Source: Narthecium ossifragum
Taxonomy: Eukaryota; Streptophyta; Magnoliopsida; Dioscoreales; Nartheciaceae
Direction: 5' to 3'
Length of the DNA: 64,000 nucleotides
NCBI GenBank assembly: GCA_963920575.1
Contig: OY986966.1
Span: forward strand, 28,282,581 to 28,346,580
In this document: in pieces, positions 37,605 to 50,350 of the stretch
Position numbering within the stretch: position 1 is the first letter of the stretch
How the letters are laid out: every line of letters begins with the position of its first letter
Program-made: the position numbers and the translations under genes
Notes under the pieces: generated by a model
Databases searched by the model: none
Told to the model about the DNA's origin: nothing
Seen by the model: only the letters and a program-made list of their open reading frames with translations

Positions 37605-38966
37605 ATAAATCACATTCAAAATCTAGATAACTCTGTGATACCAACAACACAAGTAATAACAAATCAACCATAGCACAGTATACAGGTAACCAAATACAAT
37701 ACTGATCAACAATAAAAAGAGAAAAGAATAGCAACTTAATTAATTGATCGATTTGGCAAAGTCAATGGAATCACTATTGATGTTGATTGAACCCAAATCA
37801 ATAGGGACATCTTGATTCAGAGTTGGACTACTTGACAGAGTGATTGATCACGTACTCTCCGAGGAGTTGTACAAAATTTGAGTGGCAAAATGTATGGAAG
37901 CACTGACGTTGAGTGGTTTTTGGAATTTTATTTCCATGAGGTTAACTGATCAATGATCTTTACGGGGACATGGAATCCAATTAAAGTTAATGTCAACTAT
38001 AATAAACTGAAAACAGTGTAGGACTGCGTGGCCTTTTAAAATCTACACAATCTTGATCATGTGTTTATAGGTAGTCATGACTTGTGAATCGTTGATGGAT
38101 TAATCCATAGTTTAATTCCAAGTGATGATGTAAGATTAATCTAGAAGGGGAATCGTTGACGTATAAACGAGTCACAATCGATTCCAAATCACGTTTTGCA
38201 ACTTGTTTTAGACGAGTAAACTATTCAGCTGTTGAATGATGCCATCCAATAACATGTACGTACCTTTGCAATCTTCTTTATCTATAAATTTAACAATCAA
38301 TCGAATATCTTATAATTTTAAGCATTAAGCGTACATCATCACGAAGGTCGGCTAGCTAAACAAAATGCTTAATGGATCAAATTAACCAGCTATAATACAA
38401 AAGCACCTCGCATGCTTTCCAGGCTTCCTCGTGTGTTTTGTACAATCAATCGCTGAAAGGAATTCTTTTTAATATAAAATTACAATCTTAAGAGGATATC
38501 AATCTTTCACCAACTATTCAATACATAATATATGCAGTCAAAGATATATATAACACGATGGTTATATCATAACCTTTTGATATCAGAGGGTTGAGAGATC
38601 TTAATCATAGGTTTGCTAGAATCCAACGGTGGTAGCTGATGACGATGGTTCTAGGTTTGTGATTTCGTGATACGTTACGGTGGTGGTTTCTTTCCCGTCA
38701 GAGAGCGAGAGCGAGCGTTAGAGAGAGATGGAGAGACGGGACTAGGAAATGGAGGAGTGCCTTCTTTAGGCCGTATAGACGTGGTTATCACGGTGCTCAA
38801 ACATCCCCGGATGGTGGTCTTCCTATAGATGGCGGAGCAAGAGTTCAGATATGGCCAAGGAGGGGTAATTAGGATTCATGGCTATATCATAGCTATATTC
38901 ACAAGAAGATCATAGCTATATGACTATATCATGGCTATATCATCGCTATGGAAAAAGATCTGTTTA

Positions 38967-39049
38967 CCCATGTACACAGATCCCTACCATTGGATTGAAT
39001 CGGGCACACATCCCGATTCCATCCAACGGTAGGGAATTGTGTACATGGG
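38967..39049. repeat. Short inverted repeat (MITE-like hairpin)
   Basis: The arms 38967-39004 and 39012-39049 are nearly perfect complements, both ending in CCCATGTACAC/GTGTACATGGG, with a 7-nt loop. It sits among repeated GCTATATCAT words, and a further inverted copy of GGGTACATGGGAT follows at 39046-39064. Confidence 0.75.
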
Positions 39050-39445
39050 TACATCCCATGTACCCAAAACAGAACCCCATGGCTATATCATAGCTAATCA
39101 TATATGTGCGTGTGTAACATAGAAAGATCATATATATATTCACCTGACTTGATCATCGGCCTTTATGAAGCTGATCAGTTCTTCCATTTTATGGTAAAGT
39201 TGTCATCATATATGATTGATCAATTTTAAGGGAAAGAGGGGTGTTAGGCTAATTCAGATCTTTGTTAGTTCTAAAGTATTCACAGTTCTTGGTTACTCAT
39301 CAGTCTTTGTGGTAGCTTTTTTTCTTTCTTTCTTGCTTCTATTTTTGTTGTTGAAATTGCTTATCGCGGAGTTGCCAATAATACATGCAATTGTATCTTA
39401 ATCCGACCCTTTTATTCTTTGACAAGGGATTAATCTTTCCCCTTA

Positions 39446-39885
39446 GGCTGTGTTTGATTACCCCTTTGACCATGGGAGAGGGAGTCACAATTCCCTCCGC
39501 CGCGTTTGGTTGGCATTTAAGCGCGGGAGAGACGACTCCCTCTCCCGAGCTCTCTCATGACGGAAGGAAACCGGATTCCTCTCGAAATTGGGAGGAATCC
39601 TGTTTCCTTTCCCCTCGTTTTAGTCAACGCAAAGAAAAGTATTAAAATACCCATCTTAAAAATTATATATCTTTTCAAAGATCTAATTATAGCCATCAGA
39701 TTTAAGGGTATATTAGTAACTTCAATATCATTCCTGCACTTTCCCATCTTAATTTGGTCATACCAAACACAAACAACGTCTTTCCCTCTCCCACTCCCAT
39801 GGTCATACCAAACACAAACGATGGCAATCACATTCCTCTCCACTCCTCACCCTCTACCTCTCTCGTCATGCAACCAAACGCAGCC
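39446..39885. mobile_element. Tourist-like (PIF/Harbinger) MITE with TTA duplication
   Basis: The left end is GGCTGTGTTTGATTAC and the right end in reverse complement is GGCTGCGTTTGGTTGC. Both sides carry TTA (39443-39445 and 39886-39888), the hallmark target-site duplication of PIF/Harbinger. It is 440 bp with no transposase. The inside repeats CATACCAAACACAAAC twice (near 39759 and 39804). Confidence 0.82.
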
Positions 39886-40547
39886 TTATACTTTGACAAT
39901 GGATCATGATAGTGAGTGAGTGAGTGTCTTATAGACTTAACCAATAATAATGGTTTTGTTTAATGTTATTTAATATCCGCGGGGTTTTGTGTCACAAGAT
40001 GTACTAATTGGTGATACCTTTAGTGACATATTTCCTACCGGAAAATGATTAGTGACATTTTATTTTTCTCAAAAAAAAAATTGTGTACATAACTCATGTG
40101 ATCATGTATTATTGACTTACGTGATGGGATCAACGATGGGCTCTTAAGACTATCTCTCTCTCATGACCACCAATAATCATCATTTCTGATTACTTTTTTT
40201 CCACGTGGCTTCATCTCGATCACATGATAGATTCAGACATAACTTATATCAAGCAACAATCTTCAGCTGCACGACAGAATACATGAAATCTTATAATATC
40301 ATAGATTATGGAACCCACACGCTAATGTTATCCTCTGGGAAAGTTTAGGCTGACCAAATCAAACACCTTTTAGTCTTTTCGGATCCCTTTTAGAGCCCCC
40401 AACCAGTAATAAACGCGATAACCACCACCCTCCTAAAAATTCCAAAAAGCGCATGTGCACATCCCACCATCCATCCATCCCCTCTTCCAAAATCCGCATC
40501 GAATCTCCCGCGGCTCTTTCCAGATCAGGGGGCCCCACCACCCCTGC

Positions 40548-40602
40548 CGACGGTCCCTCCACAGGGCCGACGGCCCCTCCACAGGGCCGACGGCCCAGAT
40601 GA
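40548..40602. repeat. ~20-bp GC-rich minisatellite
   Basis: Three successive units of CCGACGG(C/T)CCCTCCACAGGG type, the last partial. A local tandem repeat in the far upstream region of the WRKY gene. Confidence 0.8.
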
Positions 40603-40682
40603 TGACACCTCAAACCGCCCCCCAAAGATCGAATCACCCGGTCGGTGGATCTCCCAAACCTCGGATCCGACCCGACAAACCC

Positions 40683-40829
40683 TTGACTTGGTCAACGGTC
40701 AGAGTTACTGCTGGAGCTCGTCCTTCATTTTAACTCGTTCCCTTCCCACCTTGACTTTGACCACAGACCACAAGCTCTCTAGCTATTTGGTGGCTACTCG
40801 AAACTTCATATGCTACGCAACACGGTCAA
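40683..40829 (+). promoter_or_regulatory. W-box cluster upstream of the WRKY gene
   Basis: TTGACTTGGTCAAC (two facing W-boxes) at 40683-40696, TTGACTTTGACC at 40751-40762 and GGTCAAC near 40823 lie within 150 bp. WRKY proteins bind TTGAC(C/T), and many WRKY genes carry such clusters for auto- and cross-regulation. The cluster is about 1.6 kb upstream of the WRKY start codon, so its link to that gene is inference. Confidence 0.5.
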
Positions 40830-42357
40830 CACTCCATGGAGGGTGAATAATTTAACCTTTTAATAGCCAAGAAAAGAGAGAATATTTAAGATAAAAAATA
40901 AGAGCTGGAAGACAAGAACTGGGGAACGTGCCAAGCAAGCAACCGATGATGGGGTTTATTCGAACTCTCTCTTTATTATTATTATATATTTTTACCAACA
41001 ACCGCCGTAAACCGCGTAAAAGGAGGCACAGGACTCTAGAAAAGCTTTGCGGCCGTGGCGGGGAGCCCTCGGATCTCGGTGACGTGGGCCGCGGAGATCG
41101 CGGGCTCACACGTGTGTGGTCGGGAAGTTGGATTCCGGGAAGGCGGCAACCCGGGCCGTGTATGGTGGCCGCGACCGCCCACGAAAAAAAGAAAAAAAAA
41201 ACTTTAATTATAAACGTAATCTCATGCGTCTAATTGATTGAACCACACCCACCCATCTGGATGGCGATCAATCCGTTGGTGAGCGGTCACTCCATGAATA
41301 ATAACCCACAGCTGGGTCAAAGTGCAGAAGGTTGGTGCCCCGCACGTCTCTACCCCTAGCTTTTCGCCAGAAAAATAAATATCTCGTACGGTACGTACGT
41401 GTTTATAAAAACCGTCTACCACGAGTAGCTCATTAGCTAACTTTCATGCACTTAACTCCACCCACCGCGACCTATCTCATGATCGGATGATCCCATGCAC
41501 AGCAGTAATTACCTGGAACCACGTTCGTACGTCTCTATAGTTAACCCAGCGTCAAAATATTTCAGAGCTTACTGTAACGTGTTAGATTAAGCCACTTAAC
41601 TTATAGACGTGAATATATAAAGGGACGAGAAGCAATAAATGAGAGGAGATAGATTGATGGATAGGTAGATATCGTATAGAATATTTCAGTTTGACGGTGT
41701 TGGCGTGTCGGAGGGAACGATGACGCGGGTGATCGTGTCAGATCGCGATCCGCGTGTCAGTGGCCGGGACCACACGTGCTCCTCCTTCCATTCACCGCTC
41801 CTCCGTACTGAACTCCTACCCCCCTCCACCACGTGCGCAAACTCTTCTCTTTTTCCCAGCACCGCCCCCTTCTTGATGCCCATTATCATAGCCATAAGAG
41901 GGGTAGTATAGTATTTTCATAGTGTCACACGAGCGAGTGGGGGTTCTAATTACGGCTTTGGAGCCGTCATGGAGACACCATTTGAGCGGGGACGCCGGGG
42001 AGGACGTTCACACCGGAGCCGGTTGCCGGTCAAATGAGCCGAAACCCGCTCCGGGTGTGTGAAGGCGCCGACCAGCATGTTCCCGAGACAGGCGCCCGGA
42101 TTCAATGCTCGTCCGTACGATGCCCACGGGTTATTTCCGGTCACCGAACTCGGTTTCCTTTAAAATGTAAGCCTATTATACACGCCCCCACTACCTCCTA
42201 CCCTCCTTCCACCACTACTCCCCTCCACCCCAGCTTAAAGCCTTTAAAGCCCATAAAAAATCTCACTCCCCCCTTCCTCTCTCCCTCTCTCTCTCTTCGC
42301 GCTTCTAATCTCCAACGACGAATCCAAACCCTAGCTCTCGCGAAATAGATAGGCCAG

Positions 42358-43557
42358 ATGACTGCGATGATGATGGGGAAAAGAGAGGAGGAGATGGAGA
42401 TTGGGGCCGGGATCTCACCTTTCTCCGAGGGGATATCGCCCTTCTTTGATTTCCACGGGGGCTTCGGCGGAGGAGGAGAGCGTGGATCCCTCAGCTTCCT
42501 AGACCTGTTAGGCTTCCAGGATGATGCCCCCCAGTCCATCTTCGACCTCCCGGATGCTGTGCCAGTCGTGGACGCTACGTCCGCGCCGTCCTCAGAGGTC
42601 GTTAACTTCCCTGCGACACCGAATACGTCTTCGATGTCGTCCTCCTCCACCGAGGCCGCGGACGCCACCGATCTCACCAAATCCACGGCTGCTGGCGAGG
42701 ACGAGGCCGATGCTGAGCTCGATAAGGCCAAGAATCCGTGAGCTTTTTAGGCTTAACTAGTTTGTTTTTCGATCTGTATGGATGGTTTTGGAGTAGTTGT
42801 AAAACAGCATACTAGCGTTTTGAAATTTCGAATTTATTTTATAGCGTATGAATGTTTAAAATAATTGCAGGGGGAAGGGTGGGAAGAAGAAGGGGCAAAA
42901 GCGTCAAAGGGAGCCGCGGTTTGCGTTCATGACGAAGAGCGAGGTGGATCACCTGGAGGACGGATACCGGTGGAGGAAGTATGGCCAAAAGGCCGTCAAG
43001 AACAGCCCCTTCCCCAGGTCACTATTTACCTCCCCTGCCACTCTCCTCCTCAGTCTTCTCTTCTCTTCTCTTCATTACCCATCGTTGTTAATACGGCTGA
43101 CGGTGAGGGGTACGATCGTCATTTTCGCAGGAGCTACTACCGCTGCACCAGCGCCGCTTGCGGGGTGAAGAAGCGGGTGGAGCGGTCGTCGGACGACCCC
43201 ACGTTGGTCGTCACGACCTACGAGGGGCAGCACACTCACCCCAGCCCGGTCTTGCCGCGTGGTGGCCACCCGCCGCTGGCGTCCACTCACCACCCCCACG
43301 CGCCAATCCCGTTGGCTTTGCTCCCGACGGTGTCGCACGTTGCCTCCCTCGGGCACCAGATGCGCCTCCCGTACATCGGGAGCTACCTCCAACCCCCGCA
43401 GCTGGATATCCACCGCATGGCGGCTCCCTCCGCAGCCGTAAGAGATAGGAGATACGTCTCCAATCCGACGGCCAGGGTGCAGATCACGGACTATGGGCTG
43501 CTCCAAGACCTCATCCCGTCGGATATAAGGAAGCTGGAGGAGAAGAGATCGGTATAG
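42358..43557 (+). CDS. Group IIc WRKY transcription factor (WRKY28/48/71-like)
   Basis: Three exons, 42358-42737, 42871-43017 and 43131-43557, make 954 nt and 317 residues. The single WRKY domain has WRKYGQK at about 161-167 and a zinc finger C-X4-C-X23-H-X-H (Cys181, Cys186, His210, His212). With the lead-in [20 protein letters not shown] this is group IIc. The second intron falls after SPFPR inside the domain, the conserved R-type position. A basic patch KKKGQKR precedes the domain and is probably the nuclear signal. The N-terminal half is acidic and Ser/Thr-rich. The C-terminal tail holds [11 protein letters not shown], a motif of the WRKY23/28/48/57/71 clade. Such proteins bind W-boxes and act in stress, defence and senescence. 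The start is the first ATG after a CT-rich leader; a Met at codons 4-6 is also possible. Confidence 0.93.
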
Positions 43558-45160
43558 GTACGCAGGTCTCTGAGCTTCAACAGATCACCAACTTCTTCGC
43601 GGGTTTAACTATTCGGAGCTCTTCTCAAGTGCTTTTTTTTTTGGATTATCGCTGACTAGAATCCTAGATGACGGATTCCGTCGCTTCCATTCGATGCACT
43701 CATAGGAATAGCTCCTACTGATCATGATGGTGTACGCTATTACATTACTTCTTTTTGTACAATGTTCTAGCTCTCTGTTTATTTCACAGTATTTGTATAT
43801 CTTCTTCTGTAATTCTCAGCCCTTTTCCTTGTATAAAAGGGAGTTTTTTCTTCGGTCGTCGAACTAGCTTGGAGAGGTCAGAGGTGGTACATATACTGCA
43901 CTGAATTCATGGAGAATTAATGGGGTTGGCGTGGAAGTCTAGGTTTAATGTTAGGGTTAAGCTTTTGACCCATGAATAATTGGGACAAGCTAGTGGAGAA
44001 GAACCAACCATTCATGACCTTAGAATTAGAAGAGAGAGATGGCTGGACATGTAAAGCTATGTTTCATAAGAAGCACAAGGTATGAATGGGAAAAAGGTCA
44101 ACTTTTTTTTATCTTTTTAAGGGTAGCCTGGTTCCTTTTCTTGGCCTGACTTCTTTCTCTGTGTCTCTATTATGCTTTTTTTGCGTTCATATATAGATGA
44201 CAGAGAAATTTGAAAGCTCTCATGGAGGATGTCGAGGGGTGAATGAAATGGAGTTTCCTTCTTTCTTGCTGTTTTTTTTTATTGAATGACATGAATCTGC
44301 TTGCAATATATTGTGGGTGTTTCTGTCTTCATTCTCTTGTTTCTTCTAGGTTTTGGATATAAGGAAATCCTTTAGATATTTGTGGTATGTTGTTGTAAGT
44401 GCTTGCTAGGTATGATGCAAATGAGTAAATGAGGTTTCCAGGTTTGGCTAGGCATGGCTTTTGCAGCAGTAGATCAATATGAAAGAGTGGCAAGCCAAGG
44501 AATGGAGGAGAATGAGGCCTCCTATAGTTTGGTGCAACTGGTCAAGAATAGTAGGTGGTTGTTCATGCATGGGTACAATAGCTGGTCTCATTGTGCACAT
44601 AGCTAGATATGAAGAAAGAGCCCATTCCGAGAGGAGTAAACATCATCCATCTTTTCTTTTTCCGTGTCCTCATACATTGGCTTCATTCTGTCTTCTTTTC
44701 TCCATTTGTATGGTGGCCGGTGATCAGAATTAACAATGGGTGTAGTAAACTCTTTCTTCAGAGAGTTCAATATATATTGTTCCAAGCTAGGTTTATAGCT
44801 TTGTGTCTATGAAGTTTTCAAGTTATTAAGAACTCCTTGCTAGCTGTTGATCTAGATCCGCAAAAAGTTTGTTTGTTTGAGGTATTTTATATATATATAT
44901 ATATATATAGGCTATAAAATGTTTTTCGATGATGCATGATTTGGCACAGTTCAAATGAGGAGGTACATGCACTAGTGATCAGATACAAATGAGAATGCGA
45001 AAGATGAAGCTAGCTTGTTTATCATCAGCTTGGAAAGAAGAACGAGCTGCTCCTTCAAGATTATGGGAATCATTTATCAGCATCATGCAGTCATTTCATT
45101 TCAGTTCTTCCCGTTGATCAGATTATCTATCTACAGTCTATTGATATATATATATATATA

Positions 45161-45345
45161 CTAGTCGTGCCCCCTGTCATCTTGGGGTAACCACCAGTCT
45201 CACCCCAATAACCACCTCCCATTAACCCCCCTCAATCTAGAATTATCATACCACATCGGCGTCACATAGCCTCCACCTAGGACATTCTCCCGTCACATAG
45301 GATAACAAAAGTTTCACTTATAATCATAACCTCATATAAGGATGA
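45161..45345 (-). mobile_element. Non-autonomous Helitron, family B
   Basis: The minus strand starts TCATCCTTATATGAGG at 45345 and ends with hairpin TACCCCAAGATGACAGGGGG, a short spacer and CTAG at 45161. It lies next to an AT repeat, between A and T. It is 185 bp, close to the plus-strand copy at 25615-25797. Confidence 0.72.
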
Positions 45346-46919
45346 TATGTTAGAAATCAGCTCTACAAACAACACACTCTGTTTCCTGCAGTGGAAAAAA
45401 CAAAGAAAAGAAGAAGATAAAATCCTTGAAGAGAGGAAGAAATAATATGCTTTTACTTCACTGTCCATTAGCCTACAAACAAAGGTCCCAGTCGGATATA
45501 AATACCCAGCAAAACATAAGAAAACAACTTAACCAACCTAGCTAAAGTTAAGGATCACTAACTATGAACATGCTAACAAACTGGATGACTCACTCCTACA
45601 AACAGGCAACAAACTAAGACTAAGTCAAATAACTTTGAATCATATTTTCAACATGATATATATTGAAATCACACATATAATTAATAGTCTTGTCCTAGTT
45701 GTTGTCATTATTTTTCCAGGAAGAAGGTTAGCATTTGGAGGTTGCTTTCTAAGATAGCAATGCAAGGTCGAAGAACAGCCGCCATTATCGTTATCCTCCA
45801 AACAATTGCGTCTTCATTAGAGCATATTATTATTTTTCACATGCAGGTCCTCCTCTATAAAGGGTTGTATGCACCCAACTATCCAAATCCAGGAAGACAG
45901 AATAGAACCTATATACATGATCACAAAGTTGAGATCCAGATGACTTCTCGATTCTCTGCTCTCTCCATTAATTTTGTAGCTAGCTAGGAAAGCATCCGAA
46001 ACCTTAAAATAAATAATTATTCATATCTTTGCCTCTTTCTTTGTGATAGTGTCGCTGTGTTGGCTTATACTACACGTTAACGGGGCTTTGATACGTATGG
46101 ACGCGATTGGGAGAATAGTTTGGGTCCATAAATAAATGGGACCAGCGGCCACTAGTACTGAAATATATAAAGGTCACGAACCCAGACAAACCGCAAGTGG
46201 TCTATTGGTCTTGATTCCCATACGTTATATGAGATAAATAAATGTATAAAGACAACAAAAATTGCCCTGCTTGAGCTTTTGGGACATAAAATGGTATCAA
46301 AATAGAAGTCCGAGTTCAAATCTAACTTCCTCGGTTTTCTTGTATCAAAATGGAAGTTCATATTCATAATTCATTTCAAGTTTGTGAAACACAGCTAGCA
46401 CAATATTTTAATGGCTTGATCTCTGTCCGTGTGCCATCAAAGCTATCCTAGCCTAAGCCCAGGGCCGGGCCAAGATTAGGCCCTGCAGCCAGCAGGGTGT
46501 CGGAGAAGACAACACTGGACCTTTGAGCCCGAGCCCAACAGCAGCTAAAAGGTTCAACTGTAAGCTGGGCCGGGCTATTCCTATTCCAACTCAAAGATTA
46601 TCAGATCATTCAAAATCTTTCACATATTTCACCTGGCAAGAGAATTGAGAAGAGCACTTGGAGATATGTAGTCTATTGTCCTGTGATCATCTCAAATAAT
46701 CAAATGACTTGGGTTGCTGCATGAGAGTGGCGAGTACATACCATTTTTGTAGCAGTGTTGCTGTGTCGATCGATCTGGGCTCAACCAGCCTAAATTGTAT
46801 CAGGCTCAAGCAGGCTCCAAAAGTAAGTCTTGGCTCGGCCCAAAGCCCAAACATCAAGTTTCATCCCGCTTCGAGCAAGCCCTGGTGGCTGGAATTTCAT
46901 AGCCCAACCAGACATATAA

Positions 46920-47190
46920 TAGAGGCGGCCGTCTACCGCTGCTCAATCGCCACTCTCTCGGCGCCGGCGCCGTCGACGACGACGATTGTTTCGATGGTCT
47001 CTAAAAGCCATGTTGCGGCTTGACGCCCACTCTTTCGCCCTTGCCGCGGGAATCGGCCGACTTTGGCATGCCATTGCTAACCTCAGCGCTGCTCGAGAGG
47101 TGGAGGAAGCCCTCAGTTACCAAAGGATGTCCACGTCGTCCAATGGCTCAGCCGGGCGGAGCCCATGCTGGCTCTTTGTTTCAGGTGATC
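46920..47190 (+). other. Unassigned GC-rich patch, possible gene fragment
   Basis: GC content and codon-like periodicity rise here, and an open frame (46986-47213) includes RLDAHSFALAAGIGRLWHA. I recognise no family, no promoter and no convincing splice partners. It could be a captured gene fragment or chance. Confidence 0.2.
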
Positions 47191-49416
47191 CTCTTGTTTC
47201 TTCTTTAATATAGTACCTTCATCAGGGTTTACTGCTTTACCACAATGCTCTGTTCCTCGCTTTAAAATGATTCCTGGAATGCTCTCTGAAAACTCACCAG
47301 AATTTGTCTGGAAAGGCTCTTATGAACAAATTGAAACCGAATCCAGGTTCGTTTACTAAGAAATCATGAAAGAATGCTAGTCACTTAGAGAAAGTTAGCG
47401 GAGAAATCGTGAAGGAAAGCTTTAGCTGACCAACATAGAGAAATCCAGCCCGTGTGAGGTATTGGGTGGCTGACTAATGTTTGATTAAGTGCCTCCTCTG
47501 AGGCAGGTCTTGGCTTCGAGTTGCGTTGAGAACATTGTGGTGGTAATGGCATTTGTCTTTCCTAAGTCAAGGTCAAAGGCTCAATGTTAAAGGAAAGAGA
47601 ATCCAAATGAAAGTCCCCGGATCACTCCCTCTGCACTAGTAGTTGGTTGCTTCTGGTGGATTTCTTGTGGAATATATTAGAACTCGAGAAAACAGACTAT
47701 AGTTTTCTGTCCCTCAATGCGTAGATAAGATGATTTTCCCTCAAAAACAAATGAGTAGATAAGATGTTAAGCTTGTCTATGCCAGTAAGAAGTGTAAGAG
47801 CCACTTAATTTCTTCTTGCCATCAATGAGGAAAGATTGCTTATACTCAACTAGATTACCTCCTGCCTAGGATTGATGAAAAATATTACCCTGCAGTTTAT
47901 GTCACGACTGAGAAATATCGTCACTAATCAGCTATAGGATGTTGGTATATACTAGAGGCTGTAATAACAAAGATCTAAGGTGGTCATTGACATCTTCTTC
48001 GTTTTTTCGTGCTGAGATATTCTTTGATTGAATTTGCATGTAATATGCACCATTAAGCAAATATCTACAATGCTGCATATGAGTTCAAAGTTGAGAGCAT
48101 AGACCTGTTGCTTGAAATCATCATTAGACAAAGAAGGTTCCATGTTCCTCATCACAAGTAAGAAAACTATATTCATCTAGCAAATTTCCTGTCAACAATG
48201 ACGAGCACTTTCTATTTTGTGAAAACCATGCAGCAAAAGATTAAAGATTGCCCCACATTTCTGTCTAGCTGCATTGCTGAATTTGAAATGATCAAAATAC
48301 TATCTTGACTTGTTTTAGATATTACATGGACTGTCAGACAAACACATTCAGGTCTTGTGAAATGACGCCTTCGGATATGAGATATCTATGGAAATATGGG
48401 AATTGTCCTCCAAAATCCAAGCATTAATGACTTACTCTTCGGATTCAAGAAATATAAGTGATATCTTGGCCATGGATTTAGTCGACAAATGGCATTTTGC
48501 ATGTGAATGCCCTTGTCGTTTGCCATACTGTAACGCATTATTTCTGTGTATAAGTACTAACCCTAAGCCCTCCAGTAGGCACTGCCGCAAGATCTTAGTT
48601 TCTCCCAATTTTACCATTCTCCATCAGACCTCGACTCTGACTCTCTCTCTCTCTCAGAAAAAAGTGAAGGGAATCCGAAACAAAGCCAAAGGTAGTTTTT
48701 ATTTGGGTTGATCATTCGAGATGTGTTATTTTGTATGTGTAACGATCTTCGCGATGTGCTATTTGTTTCGAATCAATCATTCGCTATATCTCTGTATTTT
48801 TATCGATCATCCCTGATGTGTTTTTATATGTATTGATCATTTGTTAAGTTCTGTCATATCTCTTTCAGTGAGAACTTATTTCCTTTGCCACCTTGCCATA
48901 AGTCAGGTGGTATCAAATTTTTTCCCCTATTGTTTGATTTATTACCAAGAAAGGCCTTATTTCTCTCACATCCAAAATGGTAGCCTCCTTATTATTTTAT
49001 CTATGCTGAAGTATTTGATCTACTTGTGAGAATTTATCTGGGCAAGGTAATAATCAGTCTAAGAAAGGCAAATAGCTTCAGTCAGAGACATGCCTAATTA
49101 ATAACTGGTCACATGTTCAAGAACTCAGATAGTCAGATAGATCATCATTATTAAAATGTAATAATTCAAACCCTTCACAAATTGATGTAGATCAATGCAG
49201 TATATGACTCTCTAATTGCGAACAGAGTAAGACTTTTTTTGACAAGTTGAGCCCGGAGGCCAGTGAAAACCAAGTAACAAAATGACGAATTACATCAAAA
49301 CTAGGGGTTATCCCCCACCCACACCCCCCCCCCCCCCCACCGGCCCCTCGTGGCCCTCGTAAGACTATCAGCCTCCTCATTATCCTCTCTTGGTACAAAC
49401 CGTACATGAATCTCCT

Positions 49417-50350
49417 TCAGCTAGGCTGCACTCCAACAAGTCCTTGCAGTCGGTTACTTTGAGCACCGGGCCACTGTTTCCTCTCATTAACACATTCAAC
49501 CAAGTCCTTGGAGTTAGACTCCAACAACACCCTCTCGCAGCCTCGACTTCTAGCGATGTCTACCGCCCTCTTCATGGCGTATAGCTCAGCATCCCTAGCC
49601 TCATTAGCTCTCCCCCTGCTGAAAACCACCATTCTTTCCCTCCGTGGGCATTCCAGCAAACAACGCCCAAGCCCGACTCTCCTTGTAGGAAGGAGGCATC
49701 ACATCTGATGGTAAAGAAATCCCTCCATGCCTCTCTAGTCGCCCGAACCTCTTGCCTACACCTCCCTTTCTTCAGTTGCCACTCTTTTGCAAGCCACAAG
49801 ATGGTCTTTGAGAGTTTCTCCAGTGACTCTGCCTCCCCATCGAAGAGCATTCTGTTCCGATCCTTCCACAATATCCACAACCCATAACCAATCTTCCATT
49901 TCCTTAATTGTCATTCTTCCGATCTCTGGGAGGTTGTTAGCACCCTCTCCCAATCTCTCCAAGCCTCTGTTCTCCTAATTTCCCCATCCCTTAAGAAAAC
50001 CCTGTGCCAAACCTCCCTGGACTTTCTACATTCCACAAAGAGGTGAAACAGAGACTCACTCCGTTCCTTACATCTCGGACACTCCGCATCCCCTGCTGCC
50101 TTCACATTGAATAGGGCCTCCATCGTCGGCAATTTCCGCCATCTCGGACACTCCGCATCCCCTGCTGCCTTCACATTGAATAGGGCCTCCATCGTCGGCA
50201 ATTTCCGATGACGAAGCTTCCACAGGAACGTACGAACTCTAGGTCCAAAGGGCCTTTTCCATATGCAGTCCCATCTAAACTCCGTGCTCCCCTCCGCCGC
50301 TACTATCCAGTAAGACTTGAAGCCTAAAGTTTGCATTAATCCATGATCTA
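49417..50350 (-). pseudogene. LINE (non-LTR) retrotransposon 3' remnant: zf-RVT and RNase H
   Basis: On the minus strand the 50336-49911 frame has the reverse-transcriptase zinc-binding pattern (FLWKLRHRKLPTMEALFN, CPRC, SLFHLFVEC). The 49880-49572 frame continues with WILWKDRNRMLFDG and the first RNase H motif (RCDASFLQGESGLGVV). A third, shifted frame (49659-49417) has the rest (DAELYAMKRAVDIARS, LLESNSKDLVE). There is a stop between the first two frames and a frameshift before the last. The usual ESDS aspartate reads ESNS. A 69-bp internal tandem duplication is also present. It is dead. The reverse transcriptase and endonuclease parts are missing. Confidence 0.85.
50071..50208. repeat. 69-bp tandem duplication inside the LINE remnant
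   Basis: 50071-50139 and 50140-50208 are identical as far as I can see. They repeat 23 codons of the zinc-binding region, including its CPR(C/W) motif. As 69 is a multiple of three, the frame is kept. Confidence 0.9.

Larger units (their letters stand above)
30283..42250. other. Intergenic region rich in transposon debris
   Basis: No gene supported between the UPBEAT1-like and WRKY genes. Recognisable parts are listed separately: a possible hAT element (31004-31604), Helitron-like ends (32352, 33116), an AT repeat (32482-32512), a nested hAT (36501-37487), a hairpin (38967-39049), a Tourist MITE (39446-39885) and a W-box cluster (40683-40829). ORFs of 60-110 codons here show no family resemblance. 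Confidence 0.6.
43558..49390. other. Intergenic region, WRKY 3' flank to LINE remnant
   Basis: No supported gene. It holds an AT repeat near 44890-44910, a family B Helitron (45161-45345), a GGGCCGGGC-rich stretch at about 46440-46860, an unassigned GC-rich patch (46920-47190), and a poly-C run at about 49325-49340. The rest shows no recognisable content. Confidence 0.55.

Noticed and set aside
48388..48711. A 107-codon plus-strand frame
   Set aside because: No family pattern; ends in CT repeat sequence and AT-rich DNA with no coding signature.
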